NCBI GenBank assembly: GCA_018780415.1
Contig: JADMJQ010000031.1
Location: 72,112 to 108,604, forward strand
Reading direction: 5' to 3'
Source of the DNA: Roseateles sp.
Lineage (GTDB): Bacteria > Pseudomonadota > Gammaproteobacteria > Burkholderiales > Burkholderiaceae_C
DNA: 36,493 nucleotides
Under the pieces are notes generated by a model, which was given only the letters and a program-made list of their open reading frames with translations, did no database searches and had not been told where the DNA came from. The translations under genes were made by a program, and so were the position numbers. Numbering within the stretch: position 1 is the first letter of the stretch; each line of letters opens with the position of its first letter. This document shows positions 7,274 through 16,972 of the stretch, piece after piece.

Positions 7274-8394
7274 GCTGTGGGCTCCAGGGTTTGAATTTGC
7301 AGACGCGCCAGGCAGCCCGGCGACAAGGCCTCAAGACTCAGCCGAGCCCGCTCGCCAAAGAGTTGCTGCAGGCGTTCGCGTGAATTCTTCAGGCCCAGGC
7401 CATCCACGGCATCGGGGCTAAGGCCGGCGCCGTCATCGCTGATCTCGATCACGACCTGACTCTCGGCCGGGCGGGTCACCACGATGGTGATGCGCCCGCC
7501 ACGCAACGCCGGCTCGATGCCGTGGCAGATCGCGTTCTCGACCAGAGTCAGCAGCAGGCCCGGTGGCAGTAGCAGCAGCTCATCCACCCCATCGCAGAGC
7601 TCGACCTGCCATTGCAGCCGCGTACCCAAGCGCGCCTGCATCACTTCCAAGTAGCTGCGCACGATTTGCAGCTCGTCCTTTAGGTGGAGGCTCTCGCGCT
7701 CGAACATCGGCAAGGTGGCGCGCAAATAGGACGTGAACGAGCGCAAGGTGCTGGCGGCGCGTGGGTCTTGGGTGTCGACCCAATGCTGGACCGAGGCCAG
7801 CGTGTTGAACAAGAAATGCGGCTGGATCTGGGCGGTAGCGAGGCGGCGGGCGAGCTTGAGGTGACGCTCCTGCTCGTCCAACTCGCGCAGGCGGGCGGCG
7901 ATCTGCTGGCTGCGAATCAGCACCAAGAAAAACCAGGAAACTAGCGACGCCATCACCACCGCCGCAATGATCAGCGTCAGCCCCTTCAGCTCAGCTCGCG
8001 CCATATCTTGAACCGGCCCGATGGGACTGAACTTCAACAATAGCGCCACCCCTATCATCACGCCGCCCGAAACCAGGCTGGCCAGATTCAAGCACTTGCG
8101 AGTCGGTTGCCGCCACAGCGCCTTGGCCACCCACAAGGCCAAATAACTCAGGCCAAACACCAGCACCGCGGCCCACTGGATCAGCTCGCGGGCCAGCAGA
8201 TTGAAATTGATGACCAGCAACACAAACACATTGCTGTAGACGTAGTACTCAATCGCCTTGGGCCAGGGCTGCTGGCCGGCGCGGGCCATCTCACTGGCCG
8301 TGAACACGCGCTTAGGCCCCGGGTAGACCCATTGGGTCCAATCCAGCTTGAGCTTGTCGTCAGATTCGGTGGACTTGGAAGATGTGCAGCGCAT
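7270..8394 (-). CDS. LytS/AlgZ-type sensor histidine kinase
   Basis: A 374-residue membrane histidine kinase. Four hydrophobic helices occupy roughly residues 50-160 with little periplasmic sequence, then the His-kinase domain carries IQPHFLFNTL with phospho-acceptor His193. An HATPase domain ends the protein (VENAICHGIEP, DDGAGLSPDAVDGLGLKNSRERL). The small loops suggest sensing in or near the membrane. The start at ATG 8394 is chosen over the TTG at 8436; no strong ribosome site helps. It is upstream of, and overlapping, its partner regulator. Confidence 0.9.
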   Translation of the reverse strand: MRCTSSKSTESDDKLKLDWTQWVYPGPKRVFTASEMARAGQQPWPKAIEYYVYSNVFVLLVINFNLLARELIQWAAVLVFGLSYLALWVAKALWRQPTRKCLNLASLVSGGVMIGVALLLKFSPIGPVQDMARAELKGLTLIIAAVVMASLVSWFFLVLIRSQQIAARLRELDEQERHLKLARRLATAQIQPHFLFNTLASVQHWVDTQDPRAASTLRSFTSYLRATLPMFERESLHLKDELQIVRSYLEVMQARLGTRLQWQVELCDGVDELLLLPPGLLLTLVENAICHGIEPALRGGRITIVVTRPAESQVVIEISDDGAGLSPDAVDGLGLKNSRERLQQLFGERARLSLEALSPGCLARLQIQTLEPTA

Positions 8395-8451
8395 GATCGG
8401 CAGTCTAGGCCAGCCCTGCCGGCTCGCCGGCCCCAATGCGGCGAATGGCGC

Positions 8452-9210
8452 TCAGGCCGACACCAACTCACCGCCAACAAACACCAATAGCTGGCCAGGC
8501 TGGAACGCCGTCCAGGGTTCGTCCCGCGTCAGCGGCTCGGTCGCGATGATGGCGACGCGGTCGTTTTGCGTGGTCAAGGCAGCAAAGTCGACGCTGAGGT
8601 CTTCGTCCTGCAAATTGACCCGCCCAAACGGATGGCGGCGTTGCAAATAATGCAGATGGGTGGAGCCATGCGCCCACAGCGCTTGGCCGTTGGACAACAG
8701 CATATTGAAGGTGCCGAAGGCGTTCAGCTGCGGCAGCAGCTCGGCCAGCGTGTGCGTCAGCTCCTCGACCGAGGGCACATCGCAATGCGCTTTAGATAAC
8801 TCCTGCATCAGCCAGCAAAAGGCGCGCTCGCTGTCGGTCTGGCCTACCGGTTTGAAGGCCGCATGCAGGCGCGGCTCAAAGCCCAATAAATTGCCGTTGT
8901 GCGCAAACACCCAGTAGCGGCCCCACAACTCGCGCTGGAACGGGTGGGTGTTTTCCAGCGCGACCTGGCCCTGCGTGGCCTTGCGGATATGGGCAATGAC
9001 GTTGTCGCTCTTGATCGGATAGCGCTGCACCAGTTCGGCCAAAGGCGAGACGCGGGCGCTGTGATGGTCGACAAAATGACGCAGTCCGCGGCCCTCGAAG
9101 AAGGCAATGCCAAAGCCGTCCTTGTGCTCATCGGCGCGGTTAGCCAGGCCGGTGAAGCTGAACATCACATCGGTGGGCGTGTTGGCATTCATGCCGAGCA
9201 GCTGGCACAT
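8452..9210 (-). CDS. Class II glutamine amidotransferase (YafJ-like)
   Basis: A 252-residue N-terminal-nucleophile amidotransferase of the YafJ/DUG3-like group. Cys2 (MCQLLGMNAN) would become the catalytic nucleophile after removal of Met1. DGFGIAFFEG, AHIRKATQG and FAHNGNLLGFEP are the expected class II glutaminase motifs. There is no synthetase domain, so the ammonia acceptor is unknown. It lies 12 bases downstream of the flavoprotein gene on the same strand, suggesting co-transcription. Confidence 0.92.
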   Translation of the reverse strand: MCQLLGMNANTPTDVMFSFTGLANRADEHKDGFGIAFFEGRGLRHFVDHHSARVSPLAELVQRYPIKSDNVIAHIRKATQGQVALENTHPFQRELWGRYWVFAHNGNLLGFEPRLHAAFKPVGQTDSERAFCWLMQELSKAHCDVPSVEELTHTLAELLPQLNAFGTFNMLLSNGQALWAHGSTHLHYLQRRHPFGRVNLQDEDLSVDFAALTTQNDRVAIIATEPLTRDEPWTAFQPGQLLVFVGGELVSA

Positions 9211-9222
9211 GGGTTTTACCTT

Positions 9223-10494
9223 TCAGCCCTCGAAAAACAGGCGCTTGAAGCCATTGAAGCTGAGCAGATTGCCCGGGTTGCTGGTCTCGTTCAGCACCCC
9301 GCTCATGCGCCTCAGCAGGCGCTCGCTCTTGTTGGCGCGCCAGATCAGGAGGTCGATCAACCAGGGGTGGGCGTTGACCTGGTTGGCGCGCTCGTACAAG
9401 TCGAACTTGGGTCTAAGCGCGGTCAAGCCTTGTTCGTAATGCGCGCGCACCTGGGCCTCGTCCAATCCTTTGGCTCGCGCTAGCAGCAGCGCGTCGGCGG
9501 CCAGCATGCCGGTTTCCATCGCCTTGCCAATGCCTTCGCCGGTGAAGGAATAAGTGCTGCCGGCCGCCTCGCCGGTGACCAATAAACCGGGACGGCTCCA
9601 CTTGGCGCCGCTCAAGGTACAGCGCAGCGGCGCGCCCTTGAGCTCACCGACCAAGACGCCCTCGCGCATCAGTTGCGCGGCGGGCGGATAGCTCTCGACA
9701 AAGGCATCAAAAATAGCGCGCAGGTTCAGCTCTTTCTTGCTGCCTTTGCCCCCAACGGCCTTGTGGCTGTCGGTCACGCCGACACCGATATTGAAGCAGC
9801 CATCCGGCGCCGGGAAGATCCAGCCATAGCCGGGCCGCACCGCCTTGGTCCACACCACATCCATCGCCTTGATGCGGCCGACCATGCTGGGCGCATGCAC
9901 ATAACCACGCAGCGCCACGCCACTGGGCGTGTGGCGCTCGCACAGGCCGGCGGCGGTCAGCGCCTTGGGCACGGCGCCGGTGGCCAAAATCACCCAGCTG
10001 GCGCGAACTTCATGCAGCGCGTCGCCGAGCTTCAGCGTCGCGCCGATCACGCGTTGCTGCGCATCCAGCAGCGGCGCCTCGAAGCGCACCGGCGCCAAGA
10101 ACCTCGCGCCGGCGTCCTGCGCGCCTTGGCACAAGATGTCATCCAAGACCTTGCGCGGCCGCACGGCCAACTGGCCGGGCACGTCGATGCGCCCACCGCG
10201 CGGGCCTATGCAGCCGACATGGGCGACCGGCTGCGCGCGCGCCATCACCTTGTCCAGCAGGCCCAAACGAGCCAGGGCGGCGTGAGAGTCCGGGATCAGG
10301 CCATCACCGCAAATCTTGTCGCGGCCTTGTGGCTGTTGGTCGATCAACAGCACGTCCAGGCCAGCCGCCGCCAACACCTTGGCCGCCGCACTGCCGGCGG
10401 GGCCGGCGCCGATGATCAAGATCTCACAAACGGCGGGCAGCGATGCACCGTCCGGCAGCGTCGCCGGGTCGGTCATCGTGTTGGGATCTGACAT
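9223..10494 (-). CDS. FAD-dependent oxidoreductase, geranylgeranyl reductase family
   Basis: A 423-residue flavoprotein. The Rossmann FAD motif is IIGAGPAGSAAAKVLAAAG at about residues 27-45. It is followed by CGDGLIPDSHAALARLG, the family's GWIFPAPDG segment, and GEAAGSTYSFTGEGIGKAMETG for the second FAD contact. Relatives reduce isoprenoid or other unsaturated chains; the substrate here is unknown. The ORF track start is 58 codons too early. The ATG at 10494 has a strong AGGAGG about 8 bases upstream and gives a normal N-terminus. It is first of a likely two-gene unit with the amidotransferase. Confidence 0.9.
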   Translation of the reverse strand: MSDPNTMTDPATLPDGASLPAVCEILIIGAGPAGSAAAKVLAAAGLDVLLIDQQPQGRDKICGDGLIPDSHAALARLGLLDKVMARAQPVAHVGCIGPRGGRIDVPGQLAVRPRKVLDDILCQGAQDAGARFLAPVRFEAPLLDAQQRVIGATLKLGDALHEVRASWVILATGAVPKALTAAGLCERHTPSGVALRGYVHAPSMVGRIKAMDVVWTKAVRPGYGWIFPAPDGCFNIGVGVTDSHKAVGGKGSKKELNLRAIFDAFVESYPPAAQLMREGVLVGELKGAPLRCTLSGAKWSRPGLLVTGEAAGSTYSFTGEGIGKAMETGMLAADALLLARAKGLDEAQVRAHYEQGLTALRPKFDLYERANQVNAHPWLIDLLIWRANKSERLLRRMSGVLNETSNPGNLLSFNGFKRLFFEG

Positions 10495-10939
10495 GCATTC
10501 CTCCTGATTCGGGACTGCGCATTCTAGGGGGCCGCTCCGTAACAACAGCGAGCCCCGATGGCCCATCCCCTGCGTCGCGCTCACACCATAAAGCATCAAT
10601 CGAGCTGTTGCACCAGTTGCAAAAGTCACCCCCAAAAAGTCTGCATCGAAGCTTGCCAGCGCACGCACCGACGAATTTGCCGCTGTTCATGGCGGGGCGA
10701 GAAGCGCGCCGCAGCGGTTCGCTTTCAAGTCCCATGGAAAACCCCTAGGGTTCTCGTGAACCTTGGCCAAACCGAGCGTTGCACGCCTCCGACAGGCTCG
10801 CTGTGACTTTCGGCAGGGTCGATTTTTGGTTCATAGACTCAGCCGCGCTGAAGGTATGCCGCCATCCCACACCTCTTACCAGCGGGGTCAAGAGCGCCGC
10901 CACCTTGGGTCACAAGCCACAACAACCAGGAGTACATCT
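10495..10939. other. 445-base intergenic region between divergent genes
   Basis: Non-coding stretch between the flavoprotein gene (minus) and the first TonB receptor (plus), expected to hold both promoters. No gene is supported. Two overlapping palindromes are visible near 10740-10762. A direct repeat GTTGCA occurs twice within TTGCACCAGTTGCAAAAG. No confident -35/-10 pair was identified. Confidence 0.6.
10740..10762. promoter_or_regulatory. Overlapping palindromes, possible operator
   Basis: AACCCCTAGGGTT (10740-10752) and GGTTCTCGTGAACC (10749-10762) share the GGTT segment, so an AACC-GGTT-AACC alternation is present. It may be a protein-binding site for the receptor gene 180 bases downstream, or chance. 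Confidence 0.25.
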
Positions 10940-13822
10940 ATGTTTAGAAAAGATCGAATCAGCGCTGCGGCCGCGCTACTGATGAGCGGCATGCTGCCGT
11001 TCGCGGGCACTGCTTTCGCGCAGAGCACCGACAAGGTCGAGAAAGTGGAAACCGTCGTCGTCACCGGTTCGCGCATCGTGCGCCCCAACTTGACCAGCTC
11101 GACGCCGGTGGTGGCCATCTCGGCCGACACCATGGGCAATATGGGTTTCGAGAACTTCGCCGATATGGCGACTCAGCTGCCCGCGTTTGCGCCGGCCTTT
11201 GGTGCCTCGCGCACGCAGTCGACCTTCTCCGGCGTCGAGTCCTCGGGCTTGAACAATGCCAATTTGCGCAATATGGGCTCACAGCGTAGCCTGGTGCTGG
11301 TGAACGGCCGCCGTGTCCCCGGCGGCACGTCCACCGGCATGTCGGTTGACTTCAACTCCATTCCGACCGCCAATATTGACCGCATCGAAGTGATCACCGG
11401 CGGCGCGTCGGCGATTTACGGCGCTGACGCGATGGCCGGTGTGATCAACATCATCACCAAGCGCAATTTCGAAGGCGTCGAAATGGGCGTCAGCTATGGC
11501 CAGACCTTCGAAGGCGACAATAAGAACCCTAGCGCATCGATCATGATGGGCGGCAAGTTCGGCGACAACAAGGGTCGCGCGTTGCTGACCATGCAGTTCG
11601 ACAAGCAAGGCCGCGTCAGCTGCGTCGACCGCGAAATTTGCAATGATGACATCTTCTGGGGCGCACCTGACAGCCTGGTGCGCGGCCCTGACGCGCGCTC
11701 CGGCGTCGGCATTGAAGGCAGCTTCATCCTTGACCGCATCGGTGCCGACGGCAAGCCTGCCGCCGTGCGCTACACTCGTCGCGGCGGCCAGTTCACTGAC
11801 GCTGCCGGCAATCTGATCCCGTTCAAGACCTCGGTCGACGGCTACAACCGCAATGCCCAGCGCGATCTGGCCATTCCGACCACGCGTATCTTGGTCGGCG
11901 GCGACGCCGAGTACCAGCTCACCAGCGGCATCAGCGCCTTTGGTGAATTCAATCTGGCCAACACCACGATCGAGTCGAAGTTCGAAGGTCACCCGTTCCA
12001 GTCGAACAACAACACCTTCGGCGGCACGGCGGCCACCATCCCCAAGGACAACCCCTTCATTCCCAAGGCGATGAAGGACAGCTTCCTGCCTACGCAGGGT
12101 GACCTGAACTGGTGGCAGCGTTTCTCGAACGAGAGCCTGGGCGGCAGCCGCGGCGCCGACAGCGAGCGTTCGATGATTCGCACCGTGGTTGGCTTGAAGG
12201 GCGAAATGGACACGCTGTTCGGCCTCGGCAATGACTGGCGCTGGGAAGCTTCGCACACCTACGGCCGCACGCGCACCAACCTGGGCACCGCGGGCTCGGT
12301 CGGCTTGCCACAGCTCTACAACGGCCTGCGCGTTGAAGAAACCAAGCCGGGTTCGGGCGTCTATCAGTGCAAGGACGCAACCGCACGCGGCCAGGGCTGC
12401 GTTCCTGTCAACCCGTTCGCGCCTTACACCAAGGCGATGGCGGACTATCTGGTGCAGGACACCACGTCGACCGGCGCCAACTCGCTGAACGACAGCATCA
12501 TTTCCTTGTCGGGCGGCATCTTCAAGCTGCCGGCCGGCGATGTGATGGCTTCGGTCGGCGCCGAGCGTCGCAGCTATTCTGGCTACCTGAACCACGATTC
12601 GCTGATCAACCAAGGCACGGTGACCGGCAACCAGATCGGTGACACCGACTACATCAAGACCACCACCAACGAAGTGTTCGGTGAGCTGGTGGTGCCGGTG
12701 CTGGCCAATATGGCCTTCGCCAAGCAGCTGAATGTGGAAGGCGCTTATCGCCGCTCCGAGTCCAGCGGTGAGAGCTACAACACCTGGAAGTTCGGCGGTG
12801 ACTGGGAGCCGGTCGGTGGCCTGCGTCTGCGTGCCATGAAGGCACGTGCGGTGCGCACCCCTGTGCCGGGCGAGTTGTCCGGCATTGGCCAGACCTTCGG
12901 CGTCATCAATGACCCCTGCACCAAGTCCCGCCGCAATGCCAACGCGACGCGTGCGGCCAATTGCAGCGCCGACGGCGTGCCGGCGGATTACACACCCTCG
13001 CAGATCATCGAGCAGAGCGTGCAAGGCTTCTCGGGTGGTAACGCCCTGCTGAAGCCTGAGACGGGTGACACGTTGACCTTCGGTCTGGTGTTCCAGCCTA
13101 GCTTTGCCAAGGGCTTGTCGCTGGCTGTCGACCGCTTCCAGATCGAAGTGACCGACCAGATCACTGCCGTGGGCCGCCAACTGGCCGTTGACCAGTGCTA
13201 TGACACCGCCAGCCGTCTGCTGTGCGATGCCAAGACACGCGGCCCCAACGTCTTGCTGCCGGGCGCCAACTATGTGCTGATCGGCGTCAACGAGCAGTTG
13301 CAGAACGTTGCCTCGATGAACATCAAGGGCATTGACTTCGATGTGCGCTACGCCTTCAAGACCGGCTTCGGCGACTTTGATTTGAACGCTTTGGCCACCG
13401 TCTATGACGAAGCCACCTTGTTGCCATTGGCTGGTCAACCCAGTGTTGACCTGCTGGGCCAGGCCGGCGGTTCCACTACCGACCAAGGCTTCATCAAGTT
13501 CACCGCCAACGCCAATGTGGGCTGGCGCATGGGCGCGATCCGGGCCAACTGGAACATTCGCTACATCGGCTCGGCCGATATGGCGACAGGCACGACGGCC
13601 GATGGCTTCCCGAAGATCCCGGCGCATGCGTATCACAATGTGAGCGCAGGCTACGAAGTCAAGAAGGGCTGGGAGTTGACAGCCGGCGTCACCAACTTGT
13701 TTGACAAGCAGCCGCCGCTGTTCGCATCCGGCACATCGGGCACGCAAGCGCTGGACACCATTCCCGGTTACTACGACGTGATGGGCCGTTCGTTCTTCGT
13801 TGGCGCCAAGGTCAAGTTCTGA
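10940..13822 (+). CDS. TonB-dependent outer membrane receptor
   Basis: A 960-residue TonB-dependent receptor. It has a signal peptide ending near AFAQS, a TonB-box-like segment (VETVVVTGSRI), and a plug domain with RSLVLVNGRRVPGG and IYGADAMAGVINIITK. A long beta-barrel ends in the aromatic-terminal FFVGAKVKF. Several close cysteine pairs lie in predicted extracellular loops. The ligand cannot be told from sequence; no siderophore or vitamin genes flank it. The start is the ATG at 10940 with AGGAG nine bases upstream; the ORF track's TTG at 10763 adds non-signal sequence. It ends in a strong terminator and converges on a second receptor gene. Confidence 0.95.
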   Translation: MFRKDRISAAAALLMSGMLPFAGTAFAQSTDKVEKVETVVVTGSRIVRPNLTSSTPVVAISADTMGNMGFENFADMATQLPAFAPAFGASRTQSTFSGVESSGLNNANLRNMGSQRSLVLVNGRRVPGGTSTGMSVDFNSIPTANIDRIEVITGGASAIYGADAMAGVINIITKRNFEGVEMGVSYGQTFEGDNKNPSASIMMGGKFGDNKGRALLTMQFDKQGRVSCVDREICNDDIFWGAPDSLVRGPDARSGVGIEGSFILDRIGADGKPAAVRYTRRGGQFTDAAGNLIPFKTSVDGYNRNAQRDLAIPTTRILVGGDAEYQLTSGISAFGEFNLANTTIESKFEGHPFQSNNNTFGGTAATIPKDNPFIPKAMKDSFLPTQGDLNWWQRFSNESLGGSRGADSERSMIRTVVGLKGEMDTLFGLGNDWRWEASHTYGRTRTNLGTAGSVGLPQLYNGLRVEETKPGSGVYQCKDATARGQGCVPVNPFAPYTKAMADYLVQDTTSTGANSLNDSIISLSGGIFKLPAGDVMASVGAERRSYSGYLNHDSLINQGTVTGNQIGDTDYIKTTTNEVFGELVVPVLANMAFAKQLNVEGAYRRSESSGESYNTWKFGGDWEPVGGLRLRAMKARAVRTPVPGELSGIGQTFGVINDPCTKSRRNANATRAANCSADGVPADYTPSQIIEQSVQGFSGGNALLKPETGDTLTFGLVFQPSFAKGLSLAVDRFQIEVTDQITAVGRQLAVDQCYDTASRLLCDAKTRGPNVLLPGANYVLIGVNEQLQNVASMNIKGIDFDVRYAFKTGFGDFDLNALATVYDEATLLPLAGQPSVDLLGQAGGSTTDQGFIKFTANANVGWRMGAIRANWNIRYIGSADMATGTTADGFPKIPAHAYHNVSAGYEVKKGWELTAGVTNLFDKQPPLFASGTSGTQALDTIPGYYDVMGRSFFVGAKVKF

Positions 13823-13854
13823 CCCCACGCTTCGATAGCTAGTTAGTTAGATTG

Positions 13855-13885
13855 AAAACGGCGCCCGAGGGCGCCGTTTCTTTTT
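13855..13885 (+). terminator. Rho-independent terminator
   Basis: A GC-rich hairpin with arms AAACGGCGCCC and GGGCGCCGTTT, followed by CTTTTT, lying 33 bases after the plus-strand receptor's stop. Perfect 11-base arms leave a very tight loop. Confidence 0.9.
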
Positions 13886-13910
13886 GGGGCTGACATTTAG
13901 ATGGGCGTAA

Positions 13911-13934
13911 AAAAAGGGGCCTAAGCCCCTTTTT
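13911..13934. terminator. Bidirectional terminator between convergent receptors
   Basis: A symmetric hairpin AAAAAGGGGC / GCCCCTTTTT with a CTAA loop. T-runs on both strands let it serve both converging receptor genes. It lies 22 bases past the minus-strand receptor's stop. Confidence 0.9.
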
Positions 13935-13956
13935 AGTTCGACCAAGGTCGCGCCTC

Positions 13957-16749
13957 TTAGAAGCTGTAGCTGCCGGTCAGATAGACACGACGCAGCAACA
14001 CATCAGAATAGCGCGGGTCGTAACCCACTTGGTGACCGGACGAGTCACGCAGCGTCAGTGGTGGCTCGGAGTTGAACAAGTTCTTGACGCCGGCCGTCAA
14101 TTGGAACGACTTGTTGTAGTTGTAGACGCCTTGCCAATCAAAGGTGAAGTAACGCGGCACACTCAAAGTGACCGCTTCGTTCTTGCCAGTCGCCACATTG
14201 CGCACGGTCGAATTTGCCTTGTCGGCATAACCATCACGACCACTCAACGTGAAGGTATTGACGAAAGAACCCGACTCCAGGCTGGCCGTCGCACGATAGA
14301 TATTGCGTGACGACACGGCCGCGTTTTCACCATATTTGTTCATGTTGTTGGTGAAGTCGTTGTCCGTACCGGGGCGTGTGTACTCCGATTCGATCAGATA
14401 GGTACCGGCCAGACCCAAGGTCAGGCGGCCGATATCCAGGTTGGCGCGACCGGTGATGTCCCAGTCAATACCGCTGGTATTCTGCTGCCCAATATTGGTC
14501 GACGACTCGATGAAGGCGTAGTAAGCCTGCGGTTCCTGCGACGTCTTGTAGGTCGTAAACAGGTTGCCGTACTTTGCAGGATTGCCGAAGGCCTGGTTCT
14601 CAGACACGGCGCTGACCGCATCCTTCAGCTTGACGCTCCAATAGTCGGCCCCAATCCCAAACGCAACATTGGGCTCGAAGCGAATACCGAATGTGCCTCC
14701 CTTGGAGGTCTCAGGCTTGAGCTTTTCATTGCCGCCGCTCAGCACACTGTACTGCTCGGTAGTTGCTGGTTTGCAAGCATCGGTACCAGGGAAAGGGCAA
14801 GGCTGCTTAGCTGCCGTCACACCAGCCGCAGTCAACGGCTGCGCCAGATCCAGCATCGACGGCACCTTGAAACCGGTGCCGTAAGAACCACGGAACAGCA
14901 GTTGCGGCAAAGCCTGGTAGCGTGCCGAGACCTTGTAAGTGCTGGAGCTCATGCTCTCGCCGACGGTCTTGTTCGCCACCGAATCCTTGATGGCATCGGT
15001 TTTGTCGTAACGCAAGGCAGCGTTGAATTCCAGATTCTTGATCACCGGGATCTGCAACTCAGCAAACACACCGCCCGACTTGCGCTCAAGATCGTAAGGC
15101 GCGACGGCGGCATAGTTGTAAATGTCGCCATTCACGGCCGCTGCCGATGGTGTCTGCGTGTACTTCATATTGCGCAGATCGCCGCCCATGCCCAGGGCCA
15201 CATCGCCGGCTGGCAATTTGAACAATTCACGCGAAGCGCGGAAGTCAACACCCGTCATGGTGGTTTCGGACTTGCGCACATTGCCGAGGTAAATCGAGTC
15301 CTGGATCAAGGCCATCGTCGCAGCCGACTGGTTGCCGGATTCAACGAAGGGATCGAACTTACCGCCGTCGCGCAAGGCCAGGAATTCATTGGTCTTGAAA
15401 TAGCCGCCGACATAGCGCTCATCGATCGAATTGCGCGACCAGGTCAAGCCGGATTCCATATTCCAGCCGGCCAACTCGGCCTCGGCGCCGATGACGAAAT
15501 GCTTGGAATCCGTGATCGTTTGCGAGTCACGCGTGCCGAAATCTTGCGCGCGGTAAGCAGCCGTGACCGTGTTGACATTGGCCAATTGAGCCGGCGTCAA
15601 ATAAGGCTTGATGTAATCGGTGAAATAGCTGGAAGTCTTGCTGATCGCCACTGGCACCGGGTTGGCGGCGATACGCGCCGTCAAGTCAAAACGCGACAAG
15701 GCCACATCGCTGAAGAAGCGCAACTGATCGTTGACCTTGAACTGTCCAGTCAGGAACAGCGAGTCACGCTTGTTCTCAGGGAAAATCTCGATCGTTTTGA
15801 CAAAGTCAAAGGCGCAGAGCTGGGTCACCGATGTCGCAGTGGCCGTATTGCTCAGGCTATAGAAGTTGCCGGCGGCACAGGCGCCCGTTTTCTTCTGGAA
15901 GGGGTTGAAGCCATACGAAGGAAAGGCTTTGCCGGTCGCTGGATCAATAGCGCCCTTCAAGAATGTCACCGTCGCATTGGCAGGCACGGCGGACGAACTG
16001 GTGCGGTCATAGATGTAGTTCTTGCCATTGAACTCAAACGGCAAATAGGCGGTGCTGCCGAAATCGCGGTCGGTCGCTTTCAGCTGCTTTTGCTCGTCAT
16101 GGCGATAGGACATCAGGACATTGAAGCGGTCCTTATCGATATCACCGATGCCGTAGGTGGCGCTGACATAGCCTGACTTGCCGCCGCCTTCTGTGGGCAC
16201 CATTCCGCTGGCGGTGATGTTGCCGCCCTGTTGGTTCTTCTTCAAGACGAAGTTGACCACGCCGGCAATCGCATCCGAGCCGTACAGCGCCGAGGCGCCG
16301 TCGGTAAGGATTTCAATGCGGTCAATGGCGCTCATCGGAATGGAATTCAGATTCACTGTGCTGCCCGAACCAGTCGGCGCCACGCGGCGGCCGTTCAGCA
16401 GCACCAGGGTGTAGGAAGCCCCAATATCGTGAATGCTGGCGGTCACGATGCCGCCGGAGTTTGAACCCACGGCGATGTCTGCAATCTGGAAACCCTGCAT
16501 TGCAGGCAGCTTTTGCAACACTTCGGCCACAGACGTCGCACCTGAGCGGGCAATTTCCTTGGCGCTGACGATTTGAACCGGCAGCGAACCTTCACTGGCA
16601 ATGCGCTTGATACTGGAACCTGTGATCTCGATACGCTCGAGTTGTGCCGGCGGTGCAGTCTGAGCCTGTGCCGACATCGTCATCGCGCCCATCGCGGCGA
16701 TCACGGCAATGCGAACCGCACTGGCTTTATGAGTTTTTTTCAGAGACAT
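13957..16749 (-). CDS. TonB-dependent outer membrane receptor
   Basis: A 930-residue TonB-dependent receptor with signal peptide (cleavage near SAQAQ), a TonB-box-like stretch LERIEITGSSIKRI, and a plug domain (YTLVLLNGRRVAPTGSG, ALYGSDAIAGVVNFVLKK). The long beta-barrel ends VYLTGSYSF. Plug features resemble the other receptor, but the barrels differ, so they are probably not a recent duplication. AAGG lies about 10 bases before the ATG. The ligand is unknown. The gene is convergent with the first receptor and has its own 223-base upstream region, in which no confident promoter was recognised. Confidence 0.95.
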   Translation of the reverse strand: MSLKKTHKASAVRIAVIAAMGAMTMSAQAQTAPPAQLERIEITGSSIKRIASEGSLPVQIVSAKEIARSGATSVAEVLQKLPAMQGFQIADIAVGSNSGGIVTASIHDIGASYTLVLLNGRRVAPTGSGSTVNLNSIPMSAIDRIEILTDGASALYGSDAIAGVVNFVLKKNQQGGNITASGMVPTEGGGKSGYVSATYGIGDIDKDRFNVLMSYRHDEQKQLKATDRDFGSTAYLPFEFNGKNYIYDRTSSSAVPANATVTFLKGAIDPATGKAFPSYGFNPFQKKTGACAAGNFYSLSNTATATSVTQLCAFDFVKTIEIFPENKRDSLFLTGQFKVNDQLRFFSDVALSRFDLTARIAANPVPVAISKTSSYFTDYIKPYLTPAQLANVNTVTAAYRAQDFGTRDSQTITDSKHFVIGAEAELAGWNMESGLTWSRNSIDERYVGGYFKTNEFLALRDGGKFDPFVESGNQSAATMALIQDSIYLGNVRKSETTMTGVDFRASRELFKLPAGDVALGMGGDLRNMKYTQTPSAAAVNGDIYNYAAVAPYDLERKSGGVFAELQIPVIKNLEFNAALRYDKTDAIKDSVANKTVGESMSSSTYKVSARYQALPQLLFRGSYGTGFKVPSMLDLAQPLTAAGVTAAKQPCPFPGTDACKPATTEQYSVLSGGNEKLKPETSKGGTFGIRFEPNVAFGIGADYWSVKLKDAVSAVSENQAFGNPAKYGNLFTTYKTSQEPQAYYAFIESSTNIGQQNTSGIDWDITGRANLDIGRLTLGLAGTYLIESEYTRPGTDNDFTNNMNKYGENAAVSSRNIYRATASLESGSFVNTFTLSGRDGYADKANSTVRNVATGKNEAVTLSVPRYFTFDWQGVYNYNKSFQLTAGVKNLFNSEPPLTLRDSSGHQVGYDPRYSDVLLRRVYLTGSYSF

Positions 16750-16972
16750 TGTCTATAACCTTGGGGTAGTGGTTTTTACGATCGCTGCCGCCGATGACCC
16801 GCCTTTTTCGGGCGAGGCCGGCCAGACCAGCGGCTTTTCGTAATAAAACTTTACCCGCTAGTAGTGCCGAAAGACATGGCGGCATCTCCCCGTGACGGCA
16901 ATGCAACAACCCCCCCGAGATGAGGGGCAGTTTGCTGTAGGGCAAAACGCCTACCCGAATCGAAGCGAAAGT

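Noticed and set aside
11279-13828. 849-codon ORF antisense to the first TonB receptor
   Set aside because: High-GC shadow frame: the opposite strand encodes an unmistakable receptor, and the antisense protein shows only biased composition with no domain.
11019-15819. Further CGCAGAG copies at 11019-11025 and 15813-15819 as cassette remnants
   Set aside because: They are single copies inside receptor coding sequence with no periodic neighbours, as expected by chance.
14902-16176. 424-codon ORF antisense to the second TonB receptor
   Set aside because: Same shadow effect; no recognisable motif and fully inside a real gene.
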